Translations under genes and position numbers: made by a program
The notes under the pieces: model-generated
Told to the model about the DNA's origin: nothing
Seen by the model: the letters and a program-made list of their open reading frames with translations, nothing else
Databases searched by the model: none
Assembly: GCA_023388995.1 (NCBI GenBank)
Contig: JAEWFD010000020.1
Span: forward strand, 137,262 to 201,261
Origin: Bacillota bacterium
Lineage (GTDB): Bacteria; Bacillota_I; Bacilli_A; Erysipelotrichales; Erysipelotrichaceae
Length of the DNA stretch: 64,000 bases
Direction: 5' to 3'
Shown: positions 1 to 7,963 of the stretch, piece after piece
How positions within the stretch are numbered: the stretch's first letter is position 1
Layout: every line of letters begins with the position of its first letter

Positions 1-2
1 CA

Positions 3-1532
3 ATTGCAATGATGTCCGATTCCGGTGCCCGTGGTAACAAATCGCACTTTACCCAGCTAGCTGGTATGCGTGGATTGATGGCAAAACCGACACAATCCAA
101 GGCAAGCAAAGAAGACCAAGTGTCTATCATCGAAGTTCCGATTTATTCTTCCTTCCGGGAAGGATTGAACGTATCCGAGTTCTTTACCTCAACGCACGGG
201 GTGCGTAAAGGGTTGACCGATACGGCCTTGAAAACAGCGGAATCCGGTTACTTGACACGTCGTTTGGTTGACGTTGCGCAAGATGTCATTATTACGGAAG
301 AAGATTGCGGAACTGACCGTGGCTATTATGCGGAAGTCATCCGTGACCGCAAGAATAATGCAGTCATCGAAAGCTTAGAAGAACGGTTGATTGGCCGCTA
401 TTCCAAAGAAGCAATCTATGATCCAAAAACAAATGAATTGATCATCGACAGCGATGAATTGATTGATGAAAAAACAGCACAACGTATTGCAAGTACTGGA
501 ATTGAGGGTATGTATATCCGCAGTGTCTTTACTTGTGATTCAAAAACAGGAATTTGCCGCAAGTGCTACGGCCGCAATATGGCAACAGGATATGTTGTTG
601 AGTGCGGTGAAGCAATCGGTATCATGGCAGCGCAGTCAATCGGGGAACCGGGTACGCAGCTGACCATGCGTACGTTCCATACCGGCGGGGTTGCTGCCGG
701 GGAAAGCGGAGATATCACCCAAGGTTTGCCGCGGGTTGAAGAGTTGTTTGAGGCACGTTGTCCGAAACGGGCAGCAGTTCTTGCTAAGATTGATGGTACG
801 ATTACCGAAATTCGTGAATTGGAAAACCATTCCGGATTCCGCATTGTGATCAGCAATGACAAAGAAAGCTTGGAACACAAGGTTGATCCGTCACAAAACA
901 TCCGCTCTTGGATGAAAGAAGGAACAGCAGTTACCGCTGGGGATAAATTGACAGAAGGTCAGGTAAATCCGAAAGAACTATTGGAAGTTGCCGGTGTTCT
1001 GGCAGTGCAGAACTATATCTTGAAAGAAGTCAAGAAAGTTTACCAAAGCCAAGGGATTGAAATTTCCGACAAGCATATCGAAGCAATGATTCGTCAAATG
1101 CTTCGCAAAGTGGTAATTTTAGAGGGTAATGGTACGCGTCTGAATGCAGGGCAGCAGCTAAGTATGGCTGAATTGCTTAAGATTAATACAAAGGCGCTGT
1201 TATCCAATAAAGTTCCTGCAACGTTCCAGCCAGTATTGCTGGGGATCTCGAAAGCATCTGTAGAAACAGATTCCTTCTTGTCAGCAGCATCGTTCCAGGA
1301 AACAACGAAAGTACTGACAGAAGCAGCAATTCGCCAAAAAGTGGATGATTTGAAGGGCTTGAAAGAAAATGTTATTATCGGAAAGTTGATTCCTGCTGGT
1401 ACTGGTACGACAGCAGATCGTGAGTCAACGAGACAAATCAGAGAATCGGCAGCAATGATGCGCGAAAAGCGGCTGAAAAGAAATGCGAAAGCAGAAGATG
1501 ATGCAGCTGAAGCAGCATTAGGCGTCGAATAA
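3..1532 (+). CDS. rpoC: RNA polymerase subunit beta' (C-terminal part)
   Basis: Partial at the 5' edge; the frame is open to the first base. RpoC forms the catalytic clamp of RNA polymerase. The fragment starts at the SGARGNK...QLAGMRGLMA region just before the bridge helix. It continues through the bridge helix (STHGVRKGLTDTALKTAESG), the second zinc site (one Cys in ITEEDCGTD, then three Cys in CDSKTGICRKCYG) and the trigger loop (QSIGEPGTQLTMRTFHTGG). The C-terminus is a lysine-rich tail with an acidic end. A strong terminator follows 8 bp after the stop, so transcription does not continue into the next genes. Identification is certain; only the N-terminal part is missing from the window. 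Confidence 0.98.
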   Translation: MAMMSDSGARGNKSHFTQLAGMRGLMAKPTQSKASKEDQVSIIEVPIYSSFREGLNVSEFFTSTHGVRKGLTDTALKTAESGYLTRRLVDVAQDVIITEEDCGTDRGYYAEVIRDRKNNAVIESLEERLIGRYSKEAIYDPKTNELIIDSDELIDEKTAQRIASTGIEGMYIRSVFTCDSKTGICRKCYGRNMATGYVVECGEAIGIMAAQSIGEPGTQLTMRTFHTGGVAAGESGDITQGLPRVEELFEARCPKRAAVLAKIDGTITEIRELENHSGFRIVISNDKESLEHKVDPSQNIRSWMKEGTAVTAGDKLTEGQVNPKELLEVAGVLAVQNYILKEVKKVYQSQGIEISDKHIEAMIRQMLRKVVILEGNGTRLNAGQQLSMAELLKINTKALLSNKVPATFQPVLLGISKASVETDSFLSAASFQETTKVLTEAAIRQKVDDLKGLKENVIIGKLIPAGTGTTADRESTRQIRESAAMMREKRLKRNAKAEDDAAEAALGVE

Positions 1533-1540
1533 TAGAAATC

Positions 1541-1577
1541 AACCTCCGTGGTGCATTGCATCGCGGAGGTTTTTCTT
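1541..1577 (+). terminator. Intrinsic terminator of the rpoBC operon
   Basis: An AACCTCCG arm pairs with CGGAGGT(T) across a 14-nt loop and is followed by TTTTTC. It lies directly after the rpoC stop. Confidence 0.9.
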
Positions 1578-1608
1578 GTTATTAGAGAAATGCATGAATA
1601 CCAAATAC

Positions 1609-2013
1609 TTATTTTGTTGTTTTGCACAATAAAACTGCATGAATAACCTCATTTATAATAACGAATGCACTTATAATTGCCATAATGATCGATGTAAAGG
1701 GACTGCATTCACACATTGCATTAGCGCAAGCGGCATCGCAGAATCCGATTAAGAATGTTGATACGAGAAATGAAAAAATACCAAAGCACAGAAGAGCGAT
1801 ACTTACTCCTAGTTTGACAGCGTAAGAAGCCAGGCAAAAAGACAGCAAAGAGAGCACAATGATAAACAAACCGACAACAAGTTCTACTTTGACAGAAATG
1901 GCACAACGCATTCCCATGCTTAAACAACCATCGCATACAAGCAGACGAGGGACTACAGAGATGCAAAGACCGAATAGTATCGAGAGTACAGAGAAAATAG
2001 CTTCTTTTTTCAT
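1609..2013 (-). CDS. DUF4418-like membrane protein
   Basis: A 134-residue protein with about four hydrophobic segments (roughly 7-25, 42-66, 70-92, 106-128). Cysteines sit at the segment ends: VCDGCLSMGMRC near residue 27 and CDAACANAMCEC near residue 92. Hydrophobic helices with a short Met/Cys-containing loop resemble the DUF4418 family, whose function is unknown. The cysteine pairs could bind metal or form disulfides outside the membrane; that is inference. The start is supported by AGGAGG ahead of ATG. It is a single-gene unit, convergent with rpoC. Confidence 0.6.
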   Translation of the reverse strand: MKKEAIFSVLSILFGLCISVVPRLLVCDGCLSMGMRCAISVKVELVVGLFIIVLSLLSFCLASYAVKLGVSIALLCFGIFSFLVSTFLIGFCDAACANAMCECSPFTSIIMAIISAFVIINEVIHAVLLCKTTK

Positions 2014-2095
2014 ATGAATCCTCCTATCGCTATTGATACTTCAAAGTATGGCTCACCACAGGAATATATGAACAACTTTATAGAAATTAAGCAGT

Positions 2096-2118
2096 AAAAA
2101 AGCCGGTTCATAGCCGGC
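2096..2118 (-). terminator. Terminator of the chemoreceptor gene
   Basis: On the minus strand GCCGG pairs with CCGGC around a 7-nt loop and is followed by TTTTTT. It lies about 50 bp past the stop of the gene at 2167-3507. Confidence 0.8.
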
Positions 2119-2166
2119 GTTGGTATAAGCTTTATGCGATTAACGAGAATTGATTAGCCGAATAGA

Positions 2167-3507
2167 TCAAGCTAGTTTATATTCTTTGACAAGTGCTTTT
2201 AAATGCATGGATTGATTTGCCAGTTCCTGACTGCTTGCGGCTGTTTCCTCGGCAATGGCTGCATTGTTTTGGACAATGTTGGTAATATTGTTTATTCCCT
2301 CCGTAATTTCAATAATAGCATTAGATTGCATCTGCGAAGCTTCTTTCACTGTCTCGACAACGCTAAGGACATGATCGCTATCTGTTACAGCTTTATGCAA
2401 AGATGTTCCTGTCTCTCCCACAATGACCGTACAGTCAGCGATTGCGGTACTGGAAGCATCAATCAATTGCGCAACATCGGCAGCGGCCATAGAAGACTTA
2501 TTTGCAAGGTTACGCACTTCCTCTGCTACGACAGAAAAGCCCTTGCCTGCAGTACCCGCCCGTGCTGCTTCAATTGCTGCATTGAGTGCCAGAATATTGG
2601 TTTGGAAGGCGATATCATCAATCGTCTTTACGATTTTCGTAATTTCAAGAGCTTTGCGATTAATTTCATCCATAGAGGTGGTTACTTTTTCCATGTATCG
2701 ATTGCTTTCATCGATGCTGTTTTTAGTATTGACCATCGCTTTTTCTGCATCATTTGTACTGGCGGCATTTTTTTGCGCAAGTTCAGATATCATTAAAACT
2801 GACCTGGAAACACTTTGCGAAATACTTGTTTGCTCACTAGTACCGTTCGCTAAATTTTGGGAGGCACTGGAAGAATGAAGTGCACCCACCGAGATTTCTT
2901 CCGCGACAGTGCCAATCTCGTCAACTACGGTATGCAGCTGATGGAATATTTCTTCTACGGTTAACATTATGTCATGATACATGCCGGTGAATTTCATATC
3001 ATCAATTTTCACAGATAAATCCTTATTCTTGGCAGCTTCTTTTAGTTCTTTTACTTTGGCGGCGATATCGAAAATGGCATTGATGGCAGAGTTCATAGAT
3101 ATTGACAGCAGCTTGATTTCATCATTGGAATGAATCTTGCGAAGGGCTTCTTTCAATTGGAAGTTGATGTCTCCCTTGGCAATGGCATCTGTAATTCCAA
3201 TCAGCTGATTTAATGGCTGTCTGACAGAATGATTGACAATGTTGTTGGCGACAAAAATAACGAGTACAAGCATAATCACAATGAAGATCAGGATTCCCAG
3301 AATCTGGTTGGTGAATAAATTGCCGGCATCACTGATATTAAGCTGACTGAGTAGCTTATTATTATTTGTGATAGCAATAAACGCTGTACCAAGGATGGAT
3401 ATAAGGTTTGAAATAATGACGAGGATCATAATCTTCGCAGGAATTCCTAAATTTTGAAAAATACCTCCAGATTTCTTATTTTTTTCAGCTTTTTTGTTTA
3501 ACTGCAT
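2167..3507 (-). CDS. Methyl-accepting chemotaxis protein with almost no sensor domain
   Basis: A 446-residue receptor. Transmembrane helices lie at about 25-46 and 68-90 with only some 20 residues between them. A HAMP-like linker follows (about 91-145), then a long coiled-coil signalling domain. The hairpin tip FQTNILALNAAIEAARAG (residues 301-318) that contacts CheA/CheW is intact. Family members relay signals to the CheA kinase. With such a small external loop it cannot hold a dCache, sCache or four-helix sensor; it may sense membrane state, energy or a cytosolic cue. No che or flagellar gene is in the window. The in-frame codon three before ATG is a stop, which fixes the start. Confidence 0.92.
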   Translation of the reverse strand: MQLNKKAEKNKKSGGIFQNLGIPAKIMILVIISNLISILGTAFIAITNNNKLLSQLNISDAGNLFTNQILGILIFIVIMLVLVIFVANNIVNHSVRQPLNQLIGITDAIAKGDINFQLKEALRKIHSNDEIKLLSISMNSAINAIFDIAAKVKELKEAAKNKDLSVKIDDMKFTGMYHDIMLTVEEIFHQLHTVVDEIGTVAEEISVGALHSSSASQNLANGTSEQTSISQSVSRSVLMISELAQKNAASTNDAEKAMVNTKNSIDESNRYMEKVTTSMDEINRKALEITKIVKTIDDIAFQTNILALNAAIEAARAGTAGKGFSVVAEEVRNLANKSSMAAADVAQLIDASSTAIADCTVIVGETGTSLHKAVTDSDHVLSVVETVKEASQMQSNAIIEITEGINNITNIVQNNAAIAEETAASSQELANQSMHLKALVKEYKLA

Positions 3508-4000
3508 TTTGCTTTACACCGAGTAATATACTCGAATCTCCTTTCCTCTTCGTTACAATTGGTTATTAATTCCAATATTATTATAAAGCAAATTGTGCAG
3601 AAAAACATCACATTATTAATTGCTTTATCATTATGAATTATAAAAATGTTATAAAATTGATAAATAATAACTAAACTTCACAATCTCTAAGTTATGATAG
3701 TACCTTATTAGTTGGTTTATTAAGTAAACTATACCTATATTTTCATTATATCGAACATTTTTTAGTGTTTGATTTGTGAATTATTTTTTTGCCTGAAAAG
3801 TGAGAAATGATAGCTTACTTATACAAAAGGCTTATTGAATCAAATGTAGGCTGGCAATACTGTTAGTAGATTGAAAGCATAAGTTGTGTGAATTAGTACT
3901 AGAGCAAGCACCTGCTGTTTTGTACAGTTGTTACTTCGATCAAATATGAAACTAGCATTGATAGATAAGAAAGGAACCGTAATGCGGTTTGCAGAAGGCG
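3508..4000. other. AT-rich intergenic region with a hairpin in the chemoreceptor leader
   Basis: There is no convincing gene in this stretch. On the minus strand the only good Shine-Dalgarno for the chemoreceptor (AAAGGAGA, 3537-3544) is 29 nt from the ATG. Between them lies a perfect hairpin, CGAGTA-TAT-TACTCG (3520-3534). The rest is AT-rich and must carry promoters for the divergent genes; I could not assign them confidently. Confidence 0.5.
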
Positions 4001-4450
4001 ATGAAATATATATATACGATTGGATTCACAAAAAAAGATGCAAAGACGTTTTTTACATTACTAAAAAATAATGATGTACAATGTGTATTGGATATCAGGC
4101 TGAGTCCTAACTCGCAGTTAGCTGGTTTCACAAAAGGAAATGATTTGAAGTATTTCTTGAAAGAAATTTTAAATGTGGAATATAGATATGATTCGCGCTT
4201 TGCACCTACGAAGGAACTCCGGCTTGCATATCGAACGAATGGACGAGATTGGACTTACTATGAACGAGAATTCAATGCAATATTATTGCAAAGAAAAATT
4301 AAGGAAGTAATACAAAAGGAATATATTGATATCCTTGATGGTCTCTGTCTGTTATGCAGTGAAGAGGATGCATCTAAATGCCATAGAAGATTAGTGGCAG
4401 AATTGATGAAAAAGCATGTTTCTGAAATCGAAATAATTCATTTGCGATAA
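4001..4450 (+). CDS. DUF488 family protein
   Basis: A 149-residue protein of unknown function with the DUF488 pattern: MKYIYTIGFTKKDAKTFF at the start, LDIRLSPNSQLAGFTKGNDL, then a C-terminal CLLCSEEDASKCHR segment with the conserved Cys and His-Arg. ATG at 4001 is preferred over the upstream in-frame TTG at 3989 because AGAAGG lies just ahead of it and family members begin at this position. DUF488 proteins are small, soluble and often found alone or beside repair and metal-binding genes; no role can be deduced here. Confidence 0.85.
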   Translation: MKYIYTIGFTKKDAKTFFTLLKNNDVQCVLDIRLSPNSQLAGFTKGNDLKYFLKEILNVEYRYDSRFAPTKELRLAYRTNGRDWTYYEREFNAILLQRKIKEVIQKEYIDILDGLCLLCSEEDASKCHRRLVAELMKKHVSEIEIIHLR

Positions 4451-4554
4451 TCCGCTGCGGGTATAGTATAATGGTTCGCAAGTGATATCTGGTATATTGA
4501 AAATAATGCGTTGATATATCATATCATAATCCACTAGAAGAACTACTGGGAGAC

Positions 4555-4563
4555 TGATATAAT
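4555..4563 (+). promoter_or_regulatory. Extended -10 promoter for the ferritin-like gene
   Basis: TG-A-TATAAT, an extended -10, ends 26 bp before the ATG at 4590. A second TATAAT lies at 4467-4472 with TTGCGA 19 bp upstream. Confidence 0.6.
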
Positions 4564-4589
4564 AGAGAAAACAACAAGGAGGTATAGAC

Positions 4590-5078
4590 ATGGACGTATT
4601 AGCATTGGCAATTGGATTTGAAGAAAAACTGGAAGCATTCTATCTGGAGCAGGCGACTGCTCACCAAAATTCGGGCTTGGCTCATGTATTTCAACTGCTG
4701 GCTCGGGAAGAGCGTAAGCATGCGGAGTTACTGCGCAAACATGCAAGCAAGCTGGCTAATTTAAGTATTGAGAATCATGACTTGCTGTCAGAGGTCAAGC
4801 AGCTGTTTGATGATATGAACCATGTTCATAGCTCTATTAAAGTGAATTTGGAGCAACTGGATGTTTATCGCTTTGCACAGCAACAAGAAACAGATAGTAT
4901 TGAAGCTTATGAGAAACTTCTTCAAGAAGCTTCTGGTGATGAAGAAAAAGAAATTTTTTATTACTTAATTGAAGAAGAAAAGAAACATTATTCCATCTTG
5001 GAACAAATTATTGAATTTGTTTCACGTCCGGAAGACTGGGTTGAAGATGCGGAGTTTGGATTGCGGAAAGAATATTAA
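4590..5078 (+). CDS. Ferritin-like (rubrerythrin-type) diiron protein
   Basis: A 162-residue, nearly all-helical protein. Two ExxH motifs (E41-RK-H44 and E130-KK-H133) sit in repeated four-helix halves, with further glutamates near 12-20 and 105-108, as expected for a diiron ferritin-like fold. Family members act in oxidative-stress defence or iron handling. There is no C-terminal rubredoxin domain, so it is not a classical rubrerythrin; the last 20 residues form an acidic tail. AAGGAGG precedes the ATG. It forms a single-gene unit with an extended -10 upstream and a strong terminator 4 bp downstream. Confidence 0.85.
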   Translation: MDVLALAIGFEEKLEAFYLEQATAHQNSGLAHVFQLLAREERKHAELLRKHASKLANLSIENHDLLSEVKQLFDDMNHVHSSIKVNLEQLDVYRFAQQQETDSIEAYEKLLQEASGDEEKEIFYYLIEEEKKHYSILEQIIEFVSRPEDWVEDAEFGLRKEY

Positions 5079-5081
5079 TGA

Positions 5082-5128
5082 AAATCATGGCAATGTTGGA
5101 TGCGTCCGCTTGCCATGATTTGTTTTGT
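5082..5128 (+). terminator. Terminator after the ferritin-like gene
   Basis: A perfect 12-bp stem, AAATCATGGCAA with TTGCCATGATTT, closes a 16-nt loop and is followed by GTTTTG. Confidence 0.85.
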
Positions 5129-5202
5129 AGTCAATGACTGTTTATTCTAATAAAAGATAAGAAAGTATAACTGCCGACATTACAGAAGACGGAGATTTCA
5201 AA

Positions 5203-5707
5203 ATGCCGAAATTAATTATTCTTAGAGGGAATTCAGGAAGCGGAAAGAGCTCTGTTGCTAAGCTGCTTCAACAAAAGCTGGGGCGAAATACAATGTTAAT
5301 CTCTCAAGATATGGTTCGAAGAGAAATTTTGTGGGTGCAGGATAACATAGATACCCCAGCTGCAGCACTTCTTAAAACACTGCTGCAGTATGGCAGAAAA
5401 AACTGCGAAATAGTAATTTTGGAGGGTATTTTATATACTGCCTGGTATGAATCATTATTTATCTATGCGCAGCAAGAATATGGTGATGAGATTTTTGCTT
5501 ATTACTATGATCTGCCTTTTGCTGAAACTGTTGTACGCCATAAAACGAAAGCGAATAGCAATGAATTTGGTGAAGAAAAGATGTGGCGCTGGTGGCATGA
5601 AAAAGATTTTATCTCTTTTATTCCCGATTATTCCCGAAAAAATTCTTAGCAAAGAAATGACAGCAGCTGAAACCGTAGATTATATTTATCAAGAGGTTAT
5701 TGGCTAG
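5203..5707 (+). pseudogene. P-loop (AAA_33/zeta-toxin-like) kinase broken by a 10-bp duplication
   Basis: The N-terminal frame (5203-5649) has a Walker A GNSGSGKSS at residues 9-17 and SQDMVRREIL, as in small cytoplasmic P-loop kinases of unknown substrate. It ends early in a -FIPDYSRKNS tail. The expected C-terminus (IPEKILSKEMTAAETVDYIY) continues in another frame to a TAG at 5705-5707. The cause is visible: TTATTCCCGA occurs twice in direct tandem at 5618-5637. Removing one copy restores a continuous 164-residue protein (...FISFIPEKILSKEM...). The gene converges on selO with only 9 bp between the stops. Either a recent inactivating mutation or a reversible slippage allele. Confidence 0.85.
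5618..5637 (+). repeat. Exact 10-bp tandem duplication causing a frameshift
   Basis: TTATTCCCGA is repeated twice without a gap. Deleting either copy re-joins the kinase reading frame exactly. Confidence 0.95.
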
Positions 5708-5716
5708 CGTTTTGCG

Positions 5717-7165
5717 CTATGTTCCGCAATATGTGCGGTATGGATAAAAAGAAGGATCAGGTCCTGTTACATAAGGAATTTGACAGTCTGCATAGTCATA
5801 TGGATGTTGCAGGATATCCAGCAATGCATTAAGAGGTTTGTAATCTTGGCGATAAGCTGCTGCAATCGCTTCTTCTACACGATGATTGCGGGGAATAACA
5901 GAAGGATTGCTGCTGCGCATCAGTGTTTGTATTTCTTCTTGTGCAAGAGATTGATTGCGGGCTCTTTGTTTCCATGAATGTTCCCAAGCCTTATATTCGG
6001 GGTTTGGTGATAGCAGAGTATCTTCCCCTAATGTCAGTGCCCGAAAGGTATTGGCATAGTCTGCTTGATTGGCAGCCATAAGTGCAAGCAACTGCTGCAT
6101 CAACGGCTCGTCTGCAATGGTTGGCTCCATGATTCCTAATTTACCGCCCATCCCTTTTAACCAATGATTATGGTATTGCGGCTGGAAGCTTCGCAAGGCT
6201 TGTTCAGCAAGCTGAATTGCTTGTTTTTTTTCTTCTGTCAAAAGAGGAATCAGAGTTTCTGCAAAGCGCGTTAAATTCCATAAGGCAATATAGGGCTGCT
6301 GGTTATAGGCGTAGCGGCCATATGTATCAATAGAACTGAATGCAGCATCTGGATCATACTGATCCAGAAAAGCACAAGGGCCATAGTCAATTGTTTCTCC
6401 GCAAATACTCATGTTGTCGGTGTTCATGACTCCGTGCACAAATCCTGCTAGCTGCCATTTTGCCAGCAACGATGCTTGTCGGGCAATTACTTGTTCCAAT
6501 AAGTAAAGGTAGCGGTTTGAGGCATGCTGATGATCCGGGAAGTGGCGGTTTAAAGTATAATCTGCCAAAGCCTGCAAGTCTTCCAAAGCGCAGAGTCGAG
6601 CCGCATATTCAAATGTTCCCACCCGTATATGACTGGATGCGATGCGGGTGAGAATTGCAGCAGGTACCGCTGTTTCACGCATAAGTTGTTCTGAAGTGGA
6701 AACGACTGCCAGACTTCTTGTAGTTGGAATGCCGAGTGCCGCCATGGCTTCACTGATGATATATTCGCGCAGCATCGGTCCAAGTGCTGCCTTGCCATCG
6801 CCGCGGCGGGAGTAAGGTGTTTGCCCTGAACCTTTTAGCTGAATATCATAGCGCTGGTTGGAGGGCGTAATTTGTTCTCCTAGCAACAGAGCTCTGCCAT
6901 CTCCCAGCATGGTGAAGTGGCCATATTGATGCCCGGCATATGCCTGCGCAAGAGGCTTGGCATTAGGAGGCAATTGATTGCCTGCTAACATGGCGGCTCC
7001 ATCAGCACTATATAAGTATTCTTCTGATAAACCCAATTCTCTCGCGAGAGGAGCATTCAGCAAGATGATTTGCGGATTGACTGCTGGCGCCGGCTTCCAA
7101 AGTGTATAAAAAGAAGCAGGCAGTGTTGCATAACTATGCTCTAAATTCCAGTTTGATTGGTTCAT
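5717..7165 (-). CDS. selO: Protein adenylyltransferase SelO (YdiU/UPF0061)
   Basis: A 482-residue pseudokinase-fold enzyme that transfers AMP from ATP to Ser, Thr or Tyr of target proteins, linked in other species to redox homeostasis. Visible motifs: AGHQYGHF (77-84), the inverted nucleotide-binding segment with K111 in QLKGSGQTPYSRRGDGKA, the GFVHGVMNTDNM loop (241-252, N251) and D260 in TIDYGPCAFLD. The C-terminus ends YRTYCGT, the Cys form and not a selenocysteine form. Length matches the family. GGAGG precedes the ATG. It stands alone, convergent with the broken kinase. Confidence 0.95.
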   Translation of the reverse strand: MNQSNWNLEHSYATLPASFYTLWKPAPAVNPQIILLNAPLARELGLSEEYLYSADGAAMLAGNQLPPNAKPLAQAYAGHQYGHFTMLGDGRALLLGEQITPSNQRYDIQLKGSGQTPYSRRGDGKAALGPMLREYIISEAMAALGIPTTRSLAVVSTSEQLMRETAVPAAILTRIASSHIRVGTFEYAARLCALEDLQALADYTLNRHFPDHQHASNRYLYLLEQVIARQASLLAKWQLAGFVHGVMNTDNMSICGETIDYGPCAFLDQYDPDAAFSSIDTYGRYAYNQQPYIALWNLTRFAETLIPLLTEEKKQAIQLAEQALRSFQPQYHNHWLKGMGGKLGIMEPTIADEPLMQQLLALMAANQADYANTFRALTLGEDTLLSPNPEYKAWEHSWKQRARNQSLAQEEIQTLMRSSNPSVIPRNHRVEEAIAAAYRQDYKPLNALLDILQHPYDYADCQIPYVTGPDPSFYPYRTYCGT

Positions 7166-7276
7166 AGATTACCTCCATACAATGATCTTACCGTTAGTAT
7201 AACCTGTTTAGCCGACATACATAGGAAATATGCCTGCATCGGTTTGCCTGAATGATGATTCGCCAGAGTTGATTTC

Positions 7277-7711
7277 TTAGTTGATGATCAGCATATCATT
7301 TTCATCAAACTCCCAGAATGAACCATAAGCAACTTCCCAATAATAGCCGTCAAGATCTTGAAAGTAGCCGCTGTATCCACCCCAATCTGTTGGCTGCGGT
7401 TTTTTCGCAATCACTCCACCCGCTTCTTTCACCATATTCATCATTTGATCTACCTCTTCTTTGGATTTCATATTGCAAGCAAGGGTAATACCGGAAAATA
7501 ATTTATGATTCACAGCTGGCGGGTTTTCTTCATTGATATCAGCAGCAAGGTATTGAAGTGGATATAGTTCTAATTTACTGCCCTGATTGTTGAAGAAAAC
7601 AATAGGTGAGCCTGCCTGAGCGGTTGTCTGAAAGCCGATACTTTTATAAAACTGGAGGGATTGTTCAAGATTATTTACTCCTAAACAAATTAAGTTAATG
7701 CGGTTCATCAT
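7277..7711 (-). CDS. VOC family (glyoxalase/dioxygenase-fold) protein
   Basis: A 144-residue vicinal-oxygen-chelate protein. The N-terminal beta-alpha unit NRINLICLGVNNLEQSLQFYKSIGF and the C-terminal GGYSGYFQDLDGYYWEVAYG are typical. A Glu in YWEVAY is the usual metal-ligand position, and the first-strand His is replaced by Asn/Leu, so metal catalysis is uncertain. Members range from glyoxalase I to antibiotic-binding proteins; the substrate cannot be read from sequence. AAGGAG precedes the double ATG. The WYL regulator gene lies upstream on the same strand, separated by 237 bp and a terminator, and might control it. Confidence 0.85.
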   Translation of the reverse strand: MMNRINLICLGVNNLEQSLQFYKSIGFQTTAQAGSPIVFFNNQGSKLELYPLQYLAADINEENPPAVNHKLFSGITLACNMKSKEEVDQMMNMVKEAGGVIAKKPQPTDWGGYSGYFQDLDGYYWEVAYGSFWEFDENDMLIIN

Positions 7712-7924
7712 GGATTAATATCTCCTTTTTCTATTTAGTTGTGCGTTTCTTAGTTACTCATCAATGAGAAGTTGCTTTTTTGGAATTTGGATAATACGTT
7801 GTTTGCTTAACATACTGCAACAATATCATGATAAAGAGAAATAGACTTCCTTTTCAGAATTTTCATGCTTAATCATATATGCAGCAGATTTCTTGTTTAT
7901 TTGCTCACCTCTTTCGATAAGCCT

Positions 7925-7930
7925 ATTATA
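7925..7930 (-). promoter_or_regulatory. -10 element upstream of the VOC gene
   Basis: TATAAT on the minus strand just past the WYL terminator. It would give a leader of roughly 200 nt before the VOC start; no convincing -35 is seen. Confidence 0.4.
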
Positions 7931-7963
7931 CAAAAAAGAACATGACAACTATATGTCATGTTC
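7931..7963 (-). terminator. Terminator overlapping the stop of the WYL regulator
   Basis: A perfect 10-bp stem, GAACATGACA with TGTCATGTTC, has a 6-nt loop containing the stop codon and is followed by TTTTTTG. Confidence 0.9.

Noticed and set aside
2203..2878. ORFs antisense to the chemoreceptor
   Set aside because: They mirror the coiled-coil codons and have no SD or plausible composition.
5717..5740. SelO as a selenoprotein
   Set aside because: The C-terminus has Cys (TYCGT) and a normal stop; there is no in-frame TGA followed by a SECIS-like stem.
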